Source: Stigmatella aurantiaca DW4/3-1
GTDB lineage: Bacteria > Myxococcota > Myxococcia > Myxococcales > Myxococcaceae
DNA length: 64,000 bases
NCBI RefSeq assembly: GCF_000165485.1
Contig: NC_014623.1
Coordinates: forward strand, 4,483,501-4,547,500
Direction: 5' to 3'
Shown here piece after piece: positions 1 through 11,127 of the stretch. Positions within the stretch are counted from its first letter, which is position 1. Every line of letters starts with the position of its first letter. The notes beneath the pieces are model-generated. The model did no database searches. It was not told where the DNA came from and saw nothing but the letters and a program-made list of their open reading frames with translations. The translations under genes were made by a program, and so were the position numbers.

Positions 1-934
1 CGAGCAGGGGGGCGGCGAAGGCGAGCGCGGTGGGGCTGGGCCGCGCGGCGATGGCCTCCAGGTTGCGCCGGGCCTCCCGGTAGACGCTCTCGGGGCGGCG
101 GCCGGTGGCGGCGGCGTGCGCATCCATCGCCTTGTGCAACTGCCGGTCGCGGAGCGTCTCCTCGATGAGGCGCTCGGCCGGTTTGGCGGGGGGGCCGAAG
201 ACGGCGCGGGTCTCCCGGGCCAGGTGGTGGTGCAGGGAGCTGCGCACCTTGCGGGCGATGACCTCGTCGGAGTCCTGAGGGTTCTCGTCGATGAAGCGCC
301 GCAGATCGATGGGCTCACCGATGCGGAACTGGGCGCGTCGGTAGTTGCGGAAGAAGGCCAGCAGCGAGTGCAGGAAGCCGGGGGCCTCCGGGCTGCCGAA
401 CACGATGTCCATGATGCCGGGCTTGAGGCGCGCGGGGCGCTTCTCCCAGACAAACAGCTCGGGCACCAGGAAGATGGGCCGGTCCGCCTTGCGCGCCATG
501 GCCACGAGGGTGGGGAAGGGGTTGTTCTCGATGTCCTTGCCCGAGGCGCTCATCAGCGCGGTCTTCTTCAGGAAGATGAGCCCGCTGCCGCCCCGCTGCC
601 GGGCCTCGGTGAAGCGCTCCACGAAGCTGCCGTGCTGGAGGGTCCGGTTGAAGGGGCGGGTGAACCAGGGCCGCAGGTTGACGACGGCCCGGATGGGGGG
701 CAGGTCGCGGCGCACCATGGCCCAGGCCAGATAGAGGAAGTTGATCCACGCGGTGGTGCGCATGACGTGGACCACGAAGCCCCGGCCGTGAAGGGCGCGC
801 AGCTCGTTCTCGGACTCCGGGGGGAAGCGCACCCCATCGAAGTAGCGGGCCCCCAGCATCCGGGAGACCGGGCCAAACTCTTCCTTCAGCAAGGCCGCTC
901 CCCGGTTGGCAGCCTGCGGCAGCGCAGTTTCCAT
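1..934 (-). CDS. PlsB-like glycerol-3-phosphate acyltransferase (C-terminus outside window)
   Basis: The gene reads off the left edge, so only the first 311 residues are present. The ATG at 934 follows a GGAGG-type site (CGGAGGAACCC). The reading resembles the PlsB acyltransferase core: a hydrophobic block with VVHVMRTTAWINFLYLAW (residues 54-71), VVNLRPWFTRPF (84-95) where PlsB has its GxN block, and IFLVPELFVWEKRP (154-167), equivalent to the PlsB VPVYIGYE block. The family moves an acyl chain onto glycerol-3-phosphate at the inner membrane. The catalytic HX4D box is not recognisable: the aligned stretch HVMRTTAW has no Asp. It may be a divergent enzyme or may have lost this chemistry. The fold assignment is fairly secure; the substrate is inference. 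Confidence 0.7.
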   Translation of the reverse strand, partial: METALPQAANRGAALLKEEFGPVSRMLGARYFDGVRFPPESENELRALHGRGFVVHVMRTTAWINFLYLAWAMVRRDLPPIRAVVNLRPWFTRPFNRTLQHGSFVERFTEARQRGGSGLIFLKKTALMSASGKDIENNPFPTLVAMARKADRPIFLVPELFVWEKRPARLKPGIMDIVFGSPEAPGFLHSLLAFFRNYRRAQFRIGEPIDLRRFIDENPQDSDEVIARKVRSSLHHHLARETRAVFGPPAKPAERLIEETLRDRQLHKAMDAHAAATGRRPESVYREARRNLEAIAARPSPTALAFAAPLL

Positions 935-1048
935 GGGTTCCTCCGCGGCGACAGGTGGTCCGGCTTCGTCATGCGCTGGCGCGGATACTAGCGGAGGCGC
1001 AGGGGTTTCCAGCCTCTTTCCTTGGCCCCCGTCGTCCAGGAGTCCTCC

Positions 1049-2749
1049 TCAGGAGGCTGGAGGACTTTTACGGCTGGGGCGGACCACGGAGGCCACGGTG
1101 TCCAGCAAGCGCGGCAGTTGGAGGGGCTTCTCGAAGAAGCCATCAATGCGGTCCAGGCCCCGTCCCGAGGTGAGCGAGGCCACGTCGCTGGCGCCCGAGA
1201 TGATGTAGACGGAGACGTCCGCCAGGGACTCCGTGCTGCGGATGAAGTGCAGCACCGAGCGCCCATCCTCTTGGCTCAGCCGCAGGTCCAGCAGCACCAT
1301 GGCCGGACGGATGTGCGAGAGAATGGAGCGGGCCTCCGAGGCGCCAGAGGTGGCCATCACCCGGTAGCCCTCTTGCTCCAGCACCTGCTGCAGCACTTCC
1401 CGGCAATCCATGTCATCCTCGACCAACAGGATGCCTCCGGCGCGCGGCGCGGCCTGCACCAGTTCCGGGGTGCTGACGGCCCCGGCGAACATGGGCAGGA
1501 CCATCTGGAAGGTCGAGCCTTGCCCGGGCACGCTGCTGGCGTCCACGCGTCCGCCGTGGAGCGCGAGGATCTTGGCCACCAGGGGCAGGCCCAGACGGCC
1601 TCCCGAGGGGCGGGGGGTGCCCGGGGTGGTGCGGTAGAACGGATCGAAGATGTGCTCGAGGTCCTCCTGGGAGAGCCCGGGGCCCGAGTCCTTCACCGAG
1701 AGCAGGGCGAGCTGCTCGTCGATGGAGACGCGGACCTCCACCGTGCCGCCCTCTTCGCACTGGTGGATGCCGTTCTCCACGAGGTTGTGAATGGCCTCGG
1801 AGATGCGCTCGCGGTCGCCGCGGACGAAGACCTCGGGGCAGGGGGGCACGTGGAGGCGCACCTGGCTGTGCTCGGCGAGGGCCGCCAGGGCCCGCAGCAC
1901 CTCCTCGGCCACCGCCTTGATGCCGAAGGCGCGCTGGGTGAGCTGCATCTTCCCGGACTGGAGCCGGGACATGAGCAGCAAGTCGTTCACCATGCGCAGC
2001 ATGCGGTCTGAGTTCCGCTCGCAGATCTGCACGGCGCGGCGCTGACCATCGGTGAGGGGGCCGAGCTTTTCGCGGCCCACCAGGGTCAGGTAGGCCTTGA
2101 TGGTGGTGAGCGGGTTCTTCAGATCGTGCGAGACGTTGCCGAGCAGCTCTTCGCGGTTCTGCTCCAGGCTCTTGAGGCCCGCGATGGCCGTCTGGAGATC
2201 CTTGTTGCGCCGGGCGGAGTCGTCCCTCAGGCGGGCCACCTCGTAGGCGGCGGTGAGCTGGCCGGCCAGGGCCTTCAGCAAGGTGTCCGACGCATCGCGC
2301 CGCGGCGATAGGATGGCCAGGCAGCCGGTGACCCCCTGGGAGCCCTCGAGCGGCACGGCGATGGTGTCGTCCTCGCGCAGCACGGTGTTCTGCGAGAAGG
2401 CACGGCCGATCACGCCTTCGTCGGGGATGGCGGCGGCCACGCGCTCGTCGTAGCGGCCGCGCACGTGCTCGACGTGAAGCTGGTGGCGCTCGGGGAAGTG
2501 CCGGGCGACGTAGCAGACCTTGGGCTTGAGCAGGTTGAAGAGGGTCTGCAGTTGGACCCGGAGCACCTCGGTGGTGCCGGCGCTGGTGGTGAGGTGGCGC
2601 GTCATCTCCAGCAGGGCGCGCCCGGCCTCGTCGGGATCGACGGGCGCCAAAGGTTTCGCGGGCCGCTTGGGCGGAGACTTCTTCACCTGCTGCTGAGGCC
2701 GCAGCTCAACGACTTCTGCGAGGGGGGGGCCCTTGTTCTTGGAGCGCAC
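1049..2749 (-). CDS. Hybrid sensor: GAF + histidine kinase + C-terminal receiver
   Basis: A 566-residue soluble protein with no membrane segment. I chose the GTG at 2749 because GAGG lies about 10 bases upstream; a longer frame from 2866 adds 39 residues that do not look like protein. A GAF-like domain spans about residues 50-170. A HisKA box follows with GNVSHDLKNPLT (phospho-acceptor His near 208), then an HATPase with N-box NLVENGIHQ and G-box DSGPGLS. A receiver domain starts near 440 with ILLVEDDMDCRE; the acceptor Asp is in VLLDLRL (near 488) and the conserved Lys is in FFEKP. Putting the receiver after the kinase suggests a phosphorelay to an unlinked partner, because no response regulator is adjacent. 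The input ligand cannot be told. Confidence 0.9.
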   Translation of the reverse strand: MRSKNKGPPLAEVVELRPQQQVKKSPPKRPAKPLAPVDPDEAGRALLEMTRHLTTSAGTTEVLRVQLQTLFNLLKPKVCYVARHFPERHQLHVEHVRGRYDERVAAAIPDEGVIGRAFSQNTVLREDDTIAVPLEGSQGVTGCLAILSPRRDASDTLLKALAGQLTAAYEVARLRDDSARRNKDLQTAIAGLKSLEQNREELLGNVSHDLKNPLTTIKAYLTLVGREKLGPLTDGQRRAVQICERNSDRMLRMVNDLLLMSRLQSGKMQLTQRAFGIKAVAEEVLRALAALAEHSQVRLHVPPCPEVFVRGDRERISEAIHNLVENGIHQCEEGGTVEVRVSIDEQLALLSVKDSGPGLSQEDLEHIFDPFYRTTPGTPRPSGGRLGLPLVAKILALHGGRVDASSVPGQGSTFQMVLPMFAGAVSTPELVQAAPRAGGILLVEDDMDCREVLQQVLEQEGYRVMATSGASEARSILSHIRPAMVLLDLRLSQEDGRSVLHFIRSTESLADVSVYIISGASDVASLTSGRGLDRIDGFFEKPLQLPRLLDTVASVVRPSRKSPPAS

Positions 2750-2922
2750 GGTGAGGATCCTCGGGGCTTCGTGGCAGGAGACCTGCACCCCAGGGAGACG
2801 CAGTGACGCGAACCATCCTGCTCCAGATCCGGGCTGAGTGGGAATGACCCAGCCGGGCAGTTGCACCCGAACGGACAGTGGTGATGTCGGCTGCCCGACA
2901 CCCCCCTGCGGAAAGCCCGGCT

Positions 2923-3651
2923 TCAGGCTTGCCGTTTGACGACAACGCCCTGCTTGTCAAGGACGTAGGGGTCCACGAGGAGGGCCTCCACCTTTTCCCG
3001 GTATCCCTGGACGCCGAAGCCGCTGCTCTGAAGGGCGGCGAGGGCGGCGGTCTGCACGCGCCGGGCGGTGTCGTCCGCGGTGAGCAGCCGGAGGATGGGC
3101 TCGCGGGCGGGCTCGTGGTTCATGGGCGCCAGGGCCTTGAGCGCGGCGATCTTCACATCGTCCGACATGTCCTCGAGGAACGGCAGGACGGCGGGGGCGA
3201 TGCGAGGGTCCTGCTTGTCGGTGACGTGGTGCAGCAGGACGACCTTCTTCTCGGGATCCCGCGTGTAGTGGGTGCTCAGGTGGGTGAGCGTGTCCACGCA
3301 GACGCCGATGACCTCGGGCTCGGAGAGCAGCTCTCCCAGCAGCCGCAGGGCCCAGGAGGCGGCCTGATCGCTCTTGCGGAGGAAGTCCTGCAAGGGGGCG
3401 ATGGCATCCTTGCCAAAGCCCTTGATGAGCCCGAAGACGTGTTCCTTCTCGTCCGCGTCCGTGGTCAGCGGATCCACGGTGATGGTGAATCGGGCGAGCA
3501 GCACCGTGACCGCCTCGGGGTACTTCATCTCCCCGAGTTGCTGGATGGCCTTCTGCCGCGAGGCCGGATCCCCATACTTCTGGGTCACCTTGGGTTTGAG
3601 CTTGAGGGCTTTCTCGGGGCTGGAGCCACCGAAGAGATCGAAGATGCCCAT
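2923..3651 (-). CDS. HEAT-repeat protein
   Basis: A 242-residue protein starting MGIFDLFGG. The ATG at 3651 has GGAG nine bases upstream; a GTG two codons earlier is also possible. After a short amphipathic start, the rest is a run of paired helices typical of HEAT or PBS-lyase-like repeats (for example DDVKIAALKALAPMNHEPA and RRVQTAALAALQSSG). Such repeats are scaffolds for protein binding; no catalytic motif is visible. There is no signal peptide. It is transcribed in the same direction as the flanking kinase and dnaJ genes but separated from both by more than 100 bases. The specific partner is unknown. Confidence 0.75.
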   Translation of the reverse strand: MGIFDLFGGSSPEKALKLKPKVTQKYGDPASRQKAIQQLGEMKYPEAVTVLLARFTITVDPLTTDADEKEHVFGLIKGFGKDAIAPLQDFLRKSDQAASWALRLLGELLSEPEVIGVCVDTLTHLSTHYTRDPEKKVVLLHHVTDKQDPRIAPAVLPFLEDMSDDVKIAALKALAPMNHEPAREPILRLLTADDTARRVQTAALAALQSSGFGVQGYREKVEALLVDPYVLDKQGVVVKRQA

Positions 3652-3762
3652 ATGCACGTGCTCCGGGAGGGGCGAGAGAAGGTGAAGGCGCCGTGTAGGA
3701 CGCGGCGCCCGTCAAGGCAACAGGGAAGAGGAGGGGGCTTTCCGGGACCGCCGGGGGGCAAC

Positions 3763-4935
3763 CTAGAGCTTCAGCTCCTGGCGGACGTCGCGGGGATAGG
3801 CCCGGGCAAGGGCCTCGGCGGCGGCCTTCACCTCGGGGGAGGCCTCGTCGGGGACCTTGACTTGGAGGGTGAGGTACAAGTCGCCGGGGGAACCCCCCTT
3901 GAGCGACGGGGCACCCCGGCCCTTGAGGCGCATCTTGCGGCCCGACTGGGAGGAGGGGGGGACCTTGACGGTTACCTCGCCCTGGAAGGTGGGGACCTTC
4001 ACCTCGGCCCCAAGGACCGCCTCCGCGACGGTCACCGGCAGGTCGAGGTACAGATCGTCCCCTTCCCGGCGCACCAGGGGGTGCTCGGCCACTTCGGTCT
4101 CGAGGTACAGGTCGCCTGGAGGGCCCCCCCGGGTGCCCGCGGCGCCCTGGCCCGCGAGCCGGACCCGGGAACCCGTCTGGACGCCCGCGGGGACCTTCAC
4201 TGTGAGGCGCGTGTTCTCCTCGATGACGCCATCCCCACCACATGCGGGGCAAGGCTCGGCGGCCCGGCCGGTGCCGTTGCACGTGGGGCAGGCCCCCGAG
4301 AAGGGCATGCCCGCGGAGCGGCGCAGGCGGCCCGAGCCCTTGCAGGTGGGGCAGGGGCCCGTGTTGCCCATTTCCCCTTTGCCGTTGCAGCGCTGGCACC
4401 GGCCAGGACGCTGGACGGCGAGGGTCCGCTCGGTGCCCATGATGGCCTCGGCGAGGCTCAGGGAGACCCGGGCGGTGATGTCTTCTCCACGGCCCGGACT
4501 GCGAGGCCCTGCTTGCCGCCGGAGGACATCATTGATGTCGAAGTCCCCCGAGCCTGCTCGGCCAAAGATGTCTCCGAAGAGATCGCCCAGATCGAAGTCC
4601 ACGCCGCCGCCGCCCGCGGAGGAGAAGGGGACGCCTCCGCCGCCGCGGCCACCGCCACTGCGGCCGGAGCGGTAGGCGCGGTAGGCCTCGGCCTTCTTCT
4701 CATCGAACCCGAGCTTCGCGGCATCCTCGCCGAACTCGTCATAGAGCTTGCGCTTCTGCGGATCCGAGAGGACCTCGAAGGCGCTGTTGAGCTGCTTGAA
4801 GCGCTCCTCGGCGGCCTTGTTGCCGGGGTTGACGTCGGGGTGGTGCTTGCGTGCCTGTTTGCGGAAGGACTTCTTGATGTCCTCCGCGGACGCCGTCCGA
4901 GGAACCTCAAGGATTTGGTAGTAGTCGTCCGCCAT
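3763..4935 (-). CDS. dnaJ: DnaJ-type Hsp40 co-chaperone
   Basis: A 390-residue type I Hsp40. The J domain (residues 1-70) has the HPD triad in [10 protein letters not shown], needed to stimulate DnaK ATPase. A Gly/Phe-rich linker follows (about 85-140). The cysteine-rich region has all four CxxCxGxG zinc repeats ([32 protein letters not shown]), and the two C-terminal substrate-binding subdomains are present. Length and domain order match a complete DnaJ. No dnaK or grpE is adjacent, and myxobacteria carry several dnaJ paralogues, so this may not be the principal copy. It is divergent from the SurA-like gene at 5043. Confidence 0.93.
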   Translation of the reverse strand: MADDYYQILEVPRTASAEDIKKSFRKQARKHHPDVNPGNKAAEERFKQLNSAFEVLSDPQKRKLYDEFGEDAAKLGFDEKKAEAYRAYRSGRSGGGRGGGGVPFSSAGGGGVDFDLGDLFGDIFGRAGSGDFDINDVLRRQAGPRSPGRGEDITARVSLSLAEAIMGTERTLAVQRPGRCQRCNGKGEMGNTGPCPTCKGSGRLRRSAGMPFSGACPTCNGTGRAAEPCPACGGDGVIEENTRLTVKVPAGVQTGSRVRLAGQGAAGTRGGPPGDLYLETEVAEHPLVRREGDDLYLDLPVTVAEAVLGAEVKVPTFQGEVTVKVPPSSQSGRKMRLKGRGAPSLKGGSPGDLYLTLQVKVPDEASPEVKAAAEALARAYPRDVRQELKL

Positions 4936-5042
4936 TGCTGATGACCTATCCTGGAAAATCGCGACTGCAAGAACGTAACCAGCTTACCGGACAGTGCCAG
5001 CACGGTGCGTGCTGGCCTGGGGGATGTATAGAGTGGCCACTG

Positions 5043-5780
5043 ATGAAGGTGGTCCTGGCATCTGCGCGCCCCGTTCAGGGCAAAGGTCCTTGGCTTCTGG
5101 CGGGATGGCTGGCGGTGGTGCCTGTCATGTCGAGGGCCCAGGTTCAAGGCGAAGTTGCGCCCGAGGCGGTGGCGGTGCGTCCGGAGGGCCGGATCGTCGA
5201 CCGGGTGGTGGCCATCATCGAAGGCCAGGTGCTCACCCTCAGCGAGCTGGAGTTCGAGACGCGCGTGGCGCTCATCCAACGAGGGGCCATGCAGGCGGCC
5301 GCTGGCCCGCTCGATGAGGAGACACTCAAGGGGGCGCTCGAGCTGGCCATCAACCAGCGGTTGCAGGTGCTGAGCGCCGACCGGCTGGAGGCCTTCACTG
5401 CCGAGCAGGCAGAGGTGGACGAGCGGGTGGCGGGTTTTCGGGACCGCTTCGAGAGCGAGGCGGGGTTCCAGGCCTTCTTGGGACACGCCGGGGCGGACAT
5501 CCAGCAGCTGACCGAGGTCTTGACGCGCAGCGTTCGGGCAGAGCGCATTCTGGACAGCCGGATCCGGCCGCGCGCTCAGGTGGGAGAGGCGGAATTGAGT
5601 GGCTATTACAAGCAGCATGCGGACGAATACCCGGAGGGCTACTCGGCCGTGAAAGCCCGTCTCCGGGAAAAGTTGGTTCGCGAGCGCTACAGCGCCCTGG
5701 CGGCGGAGGAGCTGAGCCAAGCGCGGGCCTCCGCACAGGTCCGGCGCGTGGCGCCCTTCGCTCGGGAGGCACGGCCATGA
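5043..5780 (+). CDS. SurA N-terminal-domain periplasmic protein
   Basis: A 245-residue exported protein. I start it at the ATG at 5043 because the translation from there gives a basic N-terminus and hydrophobic core (GPWLLAGWLAVVPVMSRAQ) like a signal peptide. The mature part begins IVDRVVAIIEGQVLTLSELE, the hallmark of the SurA/PrsA N-terminal chaperone fold (VNGxxIxxSEL). It then runs as long helices with no parvulin PPIase domain, so it is chaperone-like rather than a prolyl isomerase. It probably assists outer-membrane protein folding. Its stop overlaps the start of rimI in an ATGA arrangement, implying translational coupling. Confidence 0.75.
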   Translation: MKVVLASARPVQGKGPWLLAGWLAVVPVMSRAQVQGEVAPEAVAVRPEGRIVDRVVAIIEGQVLTLSELEFETRVALIQRGAMQAAAGPLDEETLKGALELAINQRLQVLSADRLEAFTAEQAEVDERVAGFRDRFESEAGFQAFLGHAGADIQQLTEVLTRSVRAERILDSRIRPRAQVGEAELSGYYKQHADEYPEGYSAVKARLREKLVRERYSALAAEELSQARASAQVRRVAPFAREARP

Positions 5781-6271
5781 GGCGCATGCGCGAGGAGCCT
5801 GCGGCGGAGAAGCCGTCCCCTTTCCTGATCCGGCCGATGACCCAAGGCGACATGCCTGCGGTCACGGCGCTGGAGCAGGCGTCCTTCAAGAATCCCTGGT
5901 CGCCGGAGCTGCTGCGGCGGGAGTTGGAGCACGACTGGTCCACGATCCTGCTGGTGGAGGAGCCGCAGCCGGACGAGAGCCGCAAACTGCTGGGGCTGGC
6001 CATCTTCTGGATCGTCCAGGACGAGGTCCACGTGCTCAACGTGGCGACGGCCCCCGATCAGCGGCGGCGGGGGGTGGCCCGGGCCGTCATGGACGAAGTG
6101 CTGGCCCGGGGCCGGGCGCGGCGCTGTGTCCTGGCCACGCTGGAGGTGCGCCGGAGCAACGAGGCAGCGCTCGGCCTCTACAAGTCCCTGGGCTTCCGCC
6201 CGGTGGGCGTGCGTCCGAACTACTACGCGGACGAGGGCGAGGACGCGATCGTGATGGTCCTCGACTTCTAG
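5777..6271 (+). CDS. rimI: Ribosomal protein alanine N-acetyltransferase RimI
   Basis: A 164-residue GNAT acetyltransferase. In other bacteria RimI acetylates the N-terminal alanine of ribosomal protein S18 with acetyl-CoA. The acetyl-CoA pyrophosphate loop is visible as ATAPDQRRRGVARAVM, and the C-terminal GNAT signature as NEAALGLYKSLGFRPVG. The ending with NYYADEGEDAIVMVLDF is typical of RimI (YY..P.EDA.vM). The first 15 residues extend beyond the usual start. It overlaps the SurA-like gene by four bases and lies just before the str operon. Confidence 0.9.
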   Translation: MRRMREEPAAEKPSPFLIRPMTQGDMPAVTALEQASFKNPWSPELLRRELEHDWSTILLVEEPQPDESRKLLGLAIFWIVQDEVHVLNVATAPDQRRRGVARAVMDEVLARGRARRCVLATLEVRRSNEAALGLYKSLGFRPVGVRPNYYADEGEDAIVMVLDF

Positions 6272-6365
6272 GTGCACGAGGAGTAGAGGAGCGCTTCGAC
6301 CACGCGTTTCAGGAATGGATCCCCTCCTACCCGACGGTTTCAATCGTCATGGGGGCAGGCGATGC

Positions 6366-6393
6366 TTGACAGGGGAAGGTCCCTTCCTATACT
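6366..6393 (+). promoter_or_regulatory. Sigma70-type promoter of the str operon
   Basis: TTGACA at 6366-6371, a 16-base spacer and TATACT at 6388-6393 form a near-consensus housekeeping promoter about 80 bases before rpsL. It is the best promoter match in the window and sits where a strong ribosomal promoter is expected. Confidence 0.8.
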
Positions 6394-6473
6394 CGCGGCC
6401 CTTTTTGTGAGTCTGTAGGTTTGTATGTGCCGCCCCGTGTGTCCATCGGCGGCCGTTCGACAAGGAAGCCTCA

Positions 6474-6845
6474 GTGCCGACGATCAGCCAGCTGGTCCGC
6501 AAGGGCCGCGAGAAGTTGAACATCAAGGGCAAGAGCCCCGCGCTCAAGGAATGCCCCCAGAAGCGCGGTGTCTGCACCCGCGTCTACACCACCACGCCGA
6601 GGAAGCCGAACTCGGCCCTTCGCAAGGTGGCGCGTGTGCGCCTCACCAACGGGATTGAAGTCACCTCGTATATCCCGGGCGTGGGTCACAACCTCCAGGA
6701 GCACTCGGTGGTGATGATCCGCGGAGGCCGCGTGAAGGACCTTCCGGGCGTCCGCTACCACATCATCCGTGGAACGCTGGACTCCGTGGGCGTGGCCAAC
6801 CGCAAGCAGGGCCGCTCCAAGTACGGCGCGAAGCGCCCGAGCTGA
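6474..6845 (+). CDS. rpsL: 30S ribosomal protein S12
   Basis: A 123-residue S12, the decoding-centre protein of the small subunit, starting at a GTG (6474). The family blocks [27 protein letters not shown] and [13 protein letters not shown] are intact. Residue 43 is Arg (codon 6600-6602, TTPRKPN) where most bacteria have Lys. Lys43Arg is a classic streptomycin-resistance substitution in other species, so the organism may be naturally less sensitive. It is the first gene of the str operon, followed by rpsG, fusA and tuf. Confidence 0.98.
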   Translation: MPTISQLVRKGREKLNIKGKSPALKECPQKRGVCTRVYTTTPRKPNSALRKVARVRLTNGIEVTSYIPGVGHNLQEHSVVMIRGGRVKDLPGVRYHIIRGTLDSVGVANRKQGRSKYGAKRPS

Positions 6846-6975
6846 AGCCGTTCGATTACCTCCAGAAGTCATGTTGGAACGCTGGCCCCACACCCTGGGG
6901 AGCGCTCCTGTCCATCATGCTGTATGAGAAGCCCCGTGGGCTCCCGCAGGCGGGAGTGGGGCGTAAGGGAAGAAG

Positions 6976-7446
6976 ATGCCTCGTCGTCGAGTAGTCGCCA
7001 AGCGCAAGATTCTGCCGGATCCGAAGTACCAAGATCGGCTCGTCACCAAGTTCGTCAACGACCTGATGCGCAAGGGGAAGAAGTCCATCGCGGAGGGCGT
7101 GTGCTACGGCGCCTTCTCCCTCATCGAGGAGCGCGCGAAGGAAGACCCCCTCAAGACCTTCAAGAAGGCCCTGGACAACGTGAAGCCGGTGCTCGAGGTC
7201 AAGAGCCGCCGCGTCGGTGGCGCCACGTACCAGGTTCCCGTCGAGGTCCGTCAGGACCGCCGGGTCGCGCTCGGCATGCGGTGGATCATCTCCTACTCCA
7301 AGGCACGGGGTGAGAAGACCATGCAGGAGAAGCTCGCCGGCGAGATCATGGATGCCGCCAACAACCGGGGCAACGCCGTGAAGAAGCGCGAAGACACGCA
7401 CAAGATGGCGGAGGCGAACAAGGCCTTCGCGCACTACCGCTGGTAG
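6976..7446 (+). CDS. rpsG: 30S ribosomal protein S7
   Basis: A 156-residue S7, which nucleates assembly of the 3' domain of 16S rRNA. It begins [18 protein letters not shown] and contains [16 protein letters not shown] and [12 protein letters not shown], all diagnostic. Length is standard for the family. The ATG has GGGAAGA upstream. In Escherichia coli S7 represses its own operon by binding the rpsL-rpsG spacer; the spacer here (130 bases) is long enough to hold such a site, but I did not identify it. Confidence 0.98.
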   Translation: MPRRRVVAKRKILPDPKYQDRLVTKFVNDLMRKGKKSIAEGVCYGAFSLIEERAKEDPLKTFKKALDNVKPVLEVKSRRVGGATYQVPVEVRQDRRVALGMRWIISYSKARGEKTMQEKLAGEIMDAANNRGNAVKKREDTHKMAEANKAFAHYRW

Positions 7447-7539
7447 GCCTTCGGGTCTCGCGGTGAATGCACCCGGATGCGCGAGGCGTATCCGGGTGTT
7501 GCAGTTCTCTGACAATCCGTTTCGAAGGGGTTTCTGGCA

Positions 7540-9621
7540 ATGGCTCGCGAGTATCCGCTCGAGCGCTACCGCAACATCGGCATCATGGCGCACATCGATG
7601 CGGGGAAGACCACCACCACCGAACGGATCCTGTTCTACACAGGCGCCATCCACAAGATGGGCGAGGTCCACGAAGGCAACACCACCACGGACTGGATGGT
7701 GCAAGAGCGTGAGCGTGGCATCACGATCACCTCGGCGGCCATCACCGCCTTCTGGACGCGGAGCGAGCAGAAGTATCGCGTCAACATCATCGACACGCCG
7801 GGCCACGTGGACTTCACCATCGAGGTGGAGCGCTCGCTGCGCGTGTTGGATGGGGCCGTGGCCGTCTTCGATGCCGTGAACGGGGTGGAGCCTCAGTCCG
7901 AGACGGTCTGGCGGCAGGCGGACCGGTACAAGGTTCCGCGCATCTGCTTCATCAACAAGATGGACCGGGTGGGCGCGAACTTCGAGATGTCCGTCGACAC
8001 CATTCGCGAGAAGCTGGGGGCCCGGCCGGTGCGGATGCAGTTGCCGCTCGGCGCGGAGGACACCCACCGCGGGGTGATCGACCTGGTGCAGATGAAGGCC
8101 CTGGTGTTCGTGGATGCGGAGCAGGGCAGCCGCTACGACGTGGTGGACATCCCCGAGGAGTTCCGGGCGCAGGCCGAAGAAGCGCGCGCGCAGCTCCTGG
8201 AGGCGGCCGCCGAGCAGGACGACGCGCTGACCGAGAAGTTCCTCGAAGGCACGGAGCTGACAGGGGACGAGATCCGCGGTGCCATCCGCAAGGGGTGCAT
8301 CGGGCTGAAGCTCTTTCCTGTCTTCTGTGGCTCGGCCTTTCGCCACAAGGGCGTTCAGCCGCTGCTGGACGCGGTGGTGGACTACCTGCCCAGCCCGCTG
8401 GACATCCCTCCGATTCATGGAAAGACGCCCAAGGGAGAGGACGACGTGCGTCCCACGGACGACAAGGCGCCCTTCAGCGCCCTGGCGTTCAAGATCATGA
8501 ATGATCCGTCCTTCACCTCGCAGACGCTGACGTTCCTGCGCGTCTACTCGGGCAGGCTGGAGGCGGGCACGGCGGTCTGGAACTCGGTGAAGGGCAAGCG
8601 CGAGCGCGTCAGCCGGCTGGTGCAGATGCGCGCGGACAAGAAGGACGAGCTCACCGAGTGCTTCGCGGGCGATATCTGCGCGGTGGTGGGCCTGAAGCTG
8701 GCGGCCACGGGCGACACGCTCTGCGATGACAAGCACCCCATCATCTTGGAGCGGATGGAGTTCCCAGAGCCGGTGATCGACATCGCCATCGAGCCCAAGT
8801 CGACGGCGGATCAGGACAAGATCATCCAGGCCCTGCAGCGTCTGGCGATGGAGGACCCTTCGTTCCGGGTGAGGACGAACGAGGAGACCGGGCAGACCTT
8901 GATCGCCGGCATGGGCGAGCTGCACCTGGAGATCATCGTCGACCGGCTCCTGCGCGAGTTCAAAGTCGACGCGAACGTGGGCAAGCCCCAGGTGGCCTAC
9001 CGCGAGACCATCACCGCGCAGGTGGAGTCGGAGGGCAAGTACATCCGGCAGTCCGGGGGCAAGGGCCAGTACGGCCACATCTGGCTCCGGGTCATGCCCA
9101 ACGCGCCGGGTCAGGGCTTCGCCTTCGAGGACAAGACGAAGGGTGGGGTGGTGCCCAAGGAGTTCGTGCAGGCGGTGAAGGACGGCGTCGTGGAGTCCAT
9201 GCAGAACGGCCCTGTAGCGGGCTATCCCATGGTCGACGTGAAGGTGGAGGCCTTCGATGGTTCCGTCCACGATGTGGACTCCAGCGAAATTGCCTTCAAG
9301 ATCGCCGGCTCCATGGCCTTCCGAGGCGCGGTGAACAATCCCCAGGCTCAGGCCGTGTTGCTGGAGCCCGTGATGAACTGCGAGATCGTCACCCCGGATG
9401 ACTTCATGGGCGACGTCATCGGCGACCTGAACGGCCGCCGCGGGAAGATTCTGGGGATGACGCCCAAGCCTGGCGGGGTGCAGAGCATCCAGGCTCAGGT
9501 CCCCTTGGCCGCCATGTTTGGCTACTCGACCGACCTGCGGAGCAGGAGCCAGGGAAGAGCCACCTACACCATGCAGTTCAGCCACTACGCCCCCGCGCCC
9601 AAGTCGGCCCTCAATCGTTGA
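7540..9621 (+). CDS. fusA: Translation elongation factor G
   Basis: A 693-residue EF-G, the GTPase that drives translocation. The G1 motif is [12 protein letters not shown], switch II/G3 is DTPGHVDF and G4 is NKMDR; domains II to V follow in normal order and the length is standard. RGITITSAA marks switch I. The start [20 protein letters not shown] matches the family. It is preceded by rpsG and followed by tuf in the usual str order. A predicted EF-G-binding-type protein is encoded at 38290-38763 in the same window. Confidence 0.98.
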   Translation: MAREYPLERYRNIGIMAHIDAGKTTTTERILFYTGAIHKMGEVHEGNTTTDWMVQERERGITITSAAITAFWTRSEQKYRVNIIDTPGHVDFTIEVERSLRVLDGAVAVFDAVNGVEPQSETVWRQADRYKVPRICFINKMDRVGANFEMSVDTIREKLGARPVRMQLPLGAEDTHRGVIDLVQMKALVFVDAEQGSRYDVVDIPEEFRAQAEEARAQLLEAAAEQDDALTEKFLEGTELTGDEIRGAIRKGCIGLKLFPVFCGSAFRHKGVQPLLDAVVDYLPSPLDIPPIHGKTPKGEDDVRPTDDKAPFSALAFKIMNDPSFTSQTLTFLRVYSGRLEAGTAVWNSVKGKRERVSRLVQMRADKKDELTECFAGDICAVVGLKLAATGDTLCDDKHPIILERMEFPEPVIDIAIEPKSTADQDKIIQALQRLAMEDPSFRVRTNEETGQTLIAGMGELHLEIIVDRLLREFKVDANVGKPQVAYRETITAQVESEGKYIRQSGGKGQYGHIWLRVMPNAPGQGFAFEDKTKGGVVPKEFVQAVKDGVVESMQNGPVAGYPMVDVKVEAFDGSVHDVDSSEIAFKIAGSMAFRGAVNNPQAQAVLLEPVMNCEIVTPDDFMGDVIGDLNGRRGKILGMTPKPGGVQSIQAQVPLAAMFGYSTDLRSRSQGRATYTMQFSHYAPAPKSALNR

Positions 9622-9749
9622 GGGACGGCCCCGTGGGTTGCCCAGCGGGCGATTTCAGTTGACGTTTCAGTGTCTTTGAAGCACGACGCAGCACCTTCTT
9701 TACCGGATTCGATTCGCCGGCCATCGCGTCGGCAACACCAGGAGATGTC

Positions 9750-10940
<1,191 letters not shown>

Positions 10941-10955
10941 TCTTTCGCGGGCTTT

Positions 10956-10983
10956 CCCGGCGGCCCATGAGGGTGCCGCCGGG
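10956..10983 (+). terminator. Hairpin after tuf
   Basis: CCCGGCGGC (10956-10964) pairs perfectly with GCCGCCGGG (10975-10983) around a 10-base loop, 15 bases after the tuf stop. No T-run follows, so it is a terminator-like or RNA-stabilising hairpin rather than a textbook intrinsic terminator. Confidence 0.6.
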
Positions 10984-11000
10984 GAGGCAGCCGAATAGGG

Positions 11001-11029
11001 TTGCAACCACTGGGGTGAGGTGTTATACG
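11001..11029 (+). promoter_or_regulatory. Promoter of the S10 operon
   Basis: TTGCAA at 11001-11006, a 17-base spacer and TATACG at 11024-11029 match a sigma70-type promoter. About 100 bases of leader follow before rpsJ. It lies directly after the tuf hairpin, so the S10 operon probably has its own promoter. Confidence 0.65.
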
Positions 11030-11127
11030 CCGCGCCCCTCGTCTGAAGCACGGCTCTGTGAAATCCAAGGGACGTCAGTCGTAACCGCCCTCACGTAAGC
11101 AGGGACCGTCAAAGAGGTCTTTTCGAA

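Noticed and set aside
2878-4941. A 687-codon plus-strand frame over the HEAT and dnaJ genes
   Set aside because: Gly/Leu/Glu-rich shadow of two well-supported minus-strand genes.
6856-9585. A 909-codon open frame antisense to fusA
   Set aside because: It is a shadow: the His/Leu/Arg/Val-rich translation is what the antisense of a GC-rich gene gives, with no motif, while fusA on the plus strand is certain.
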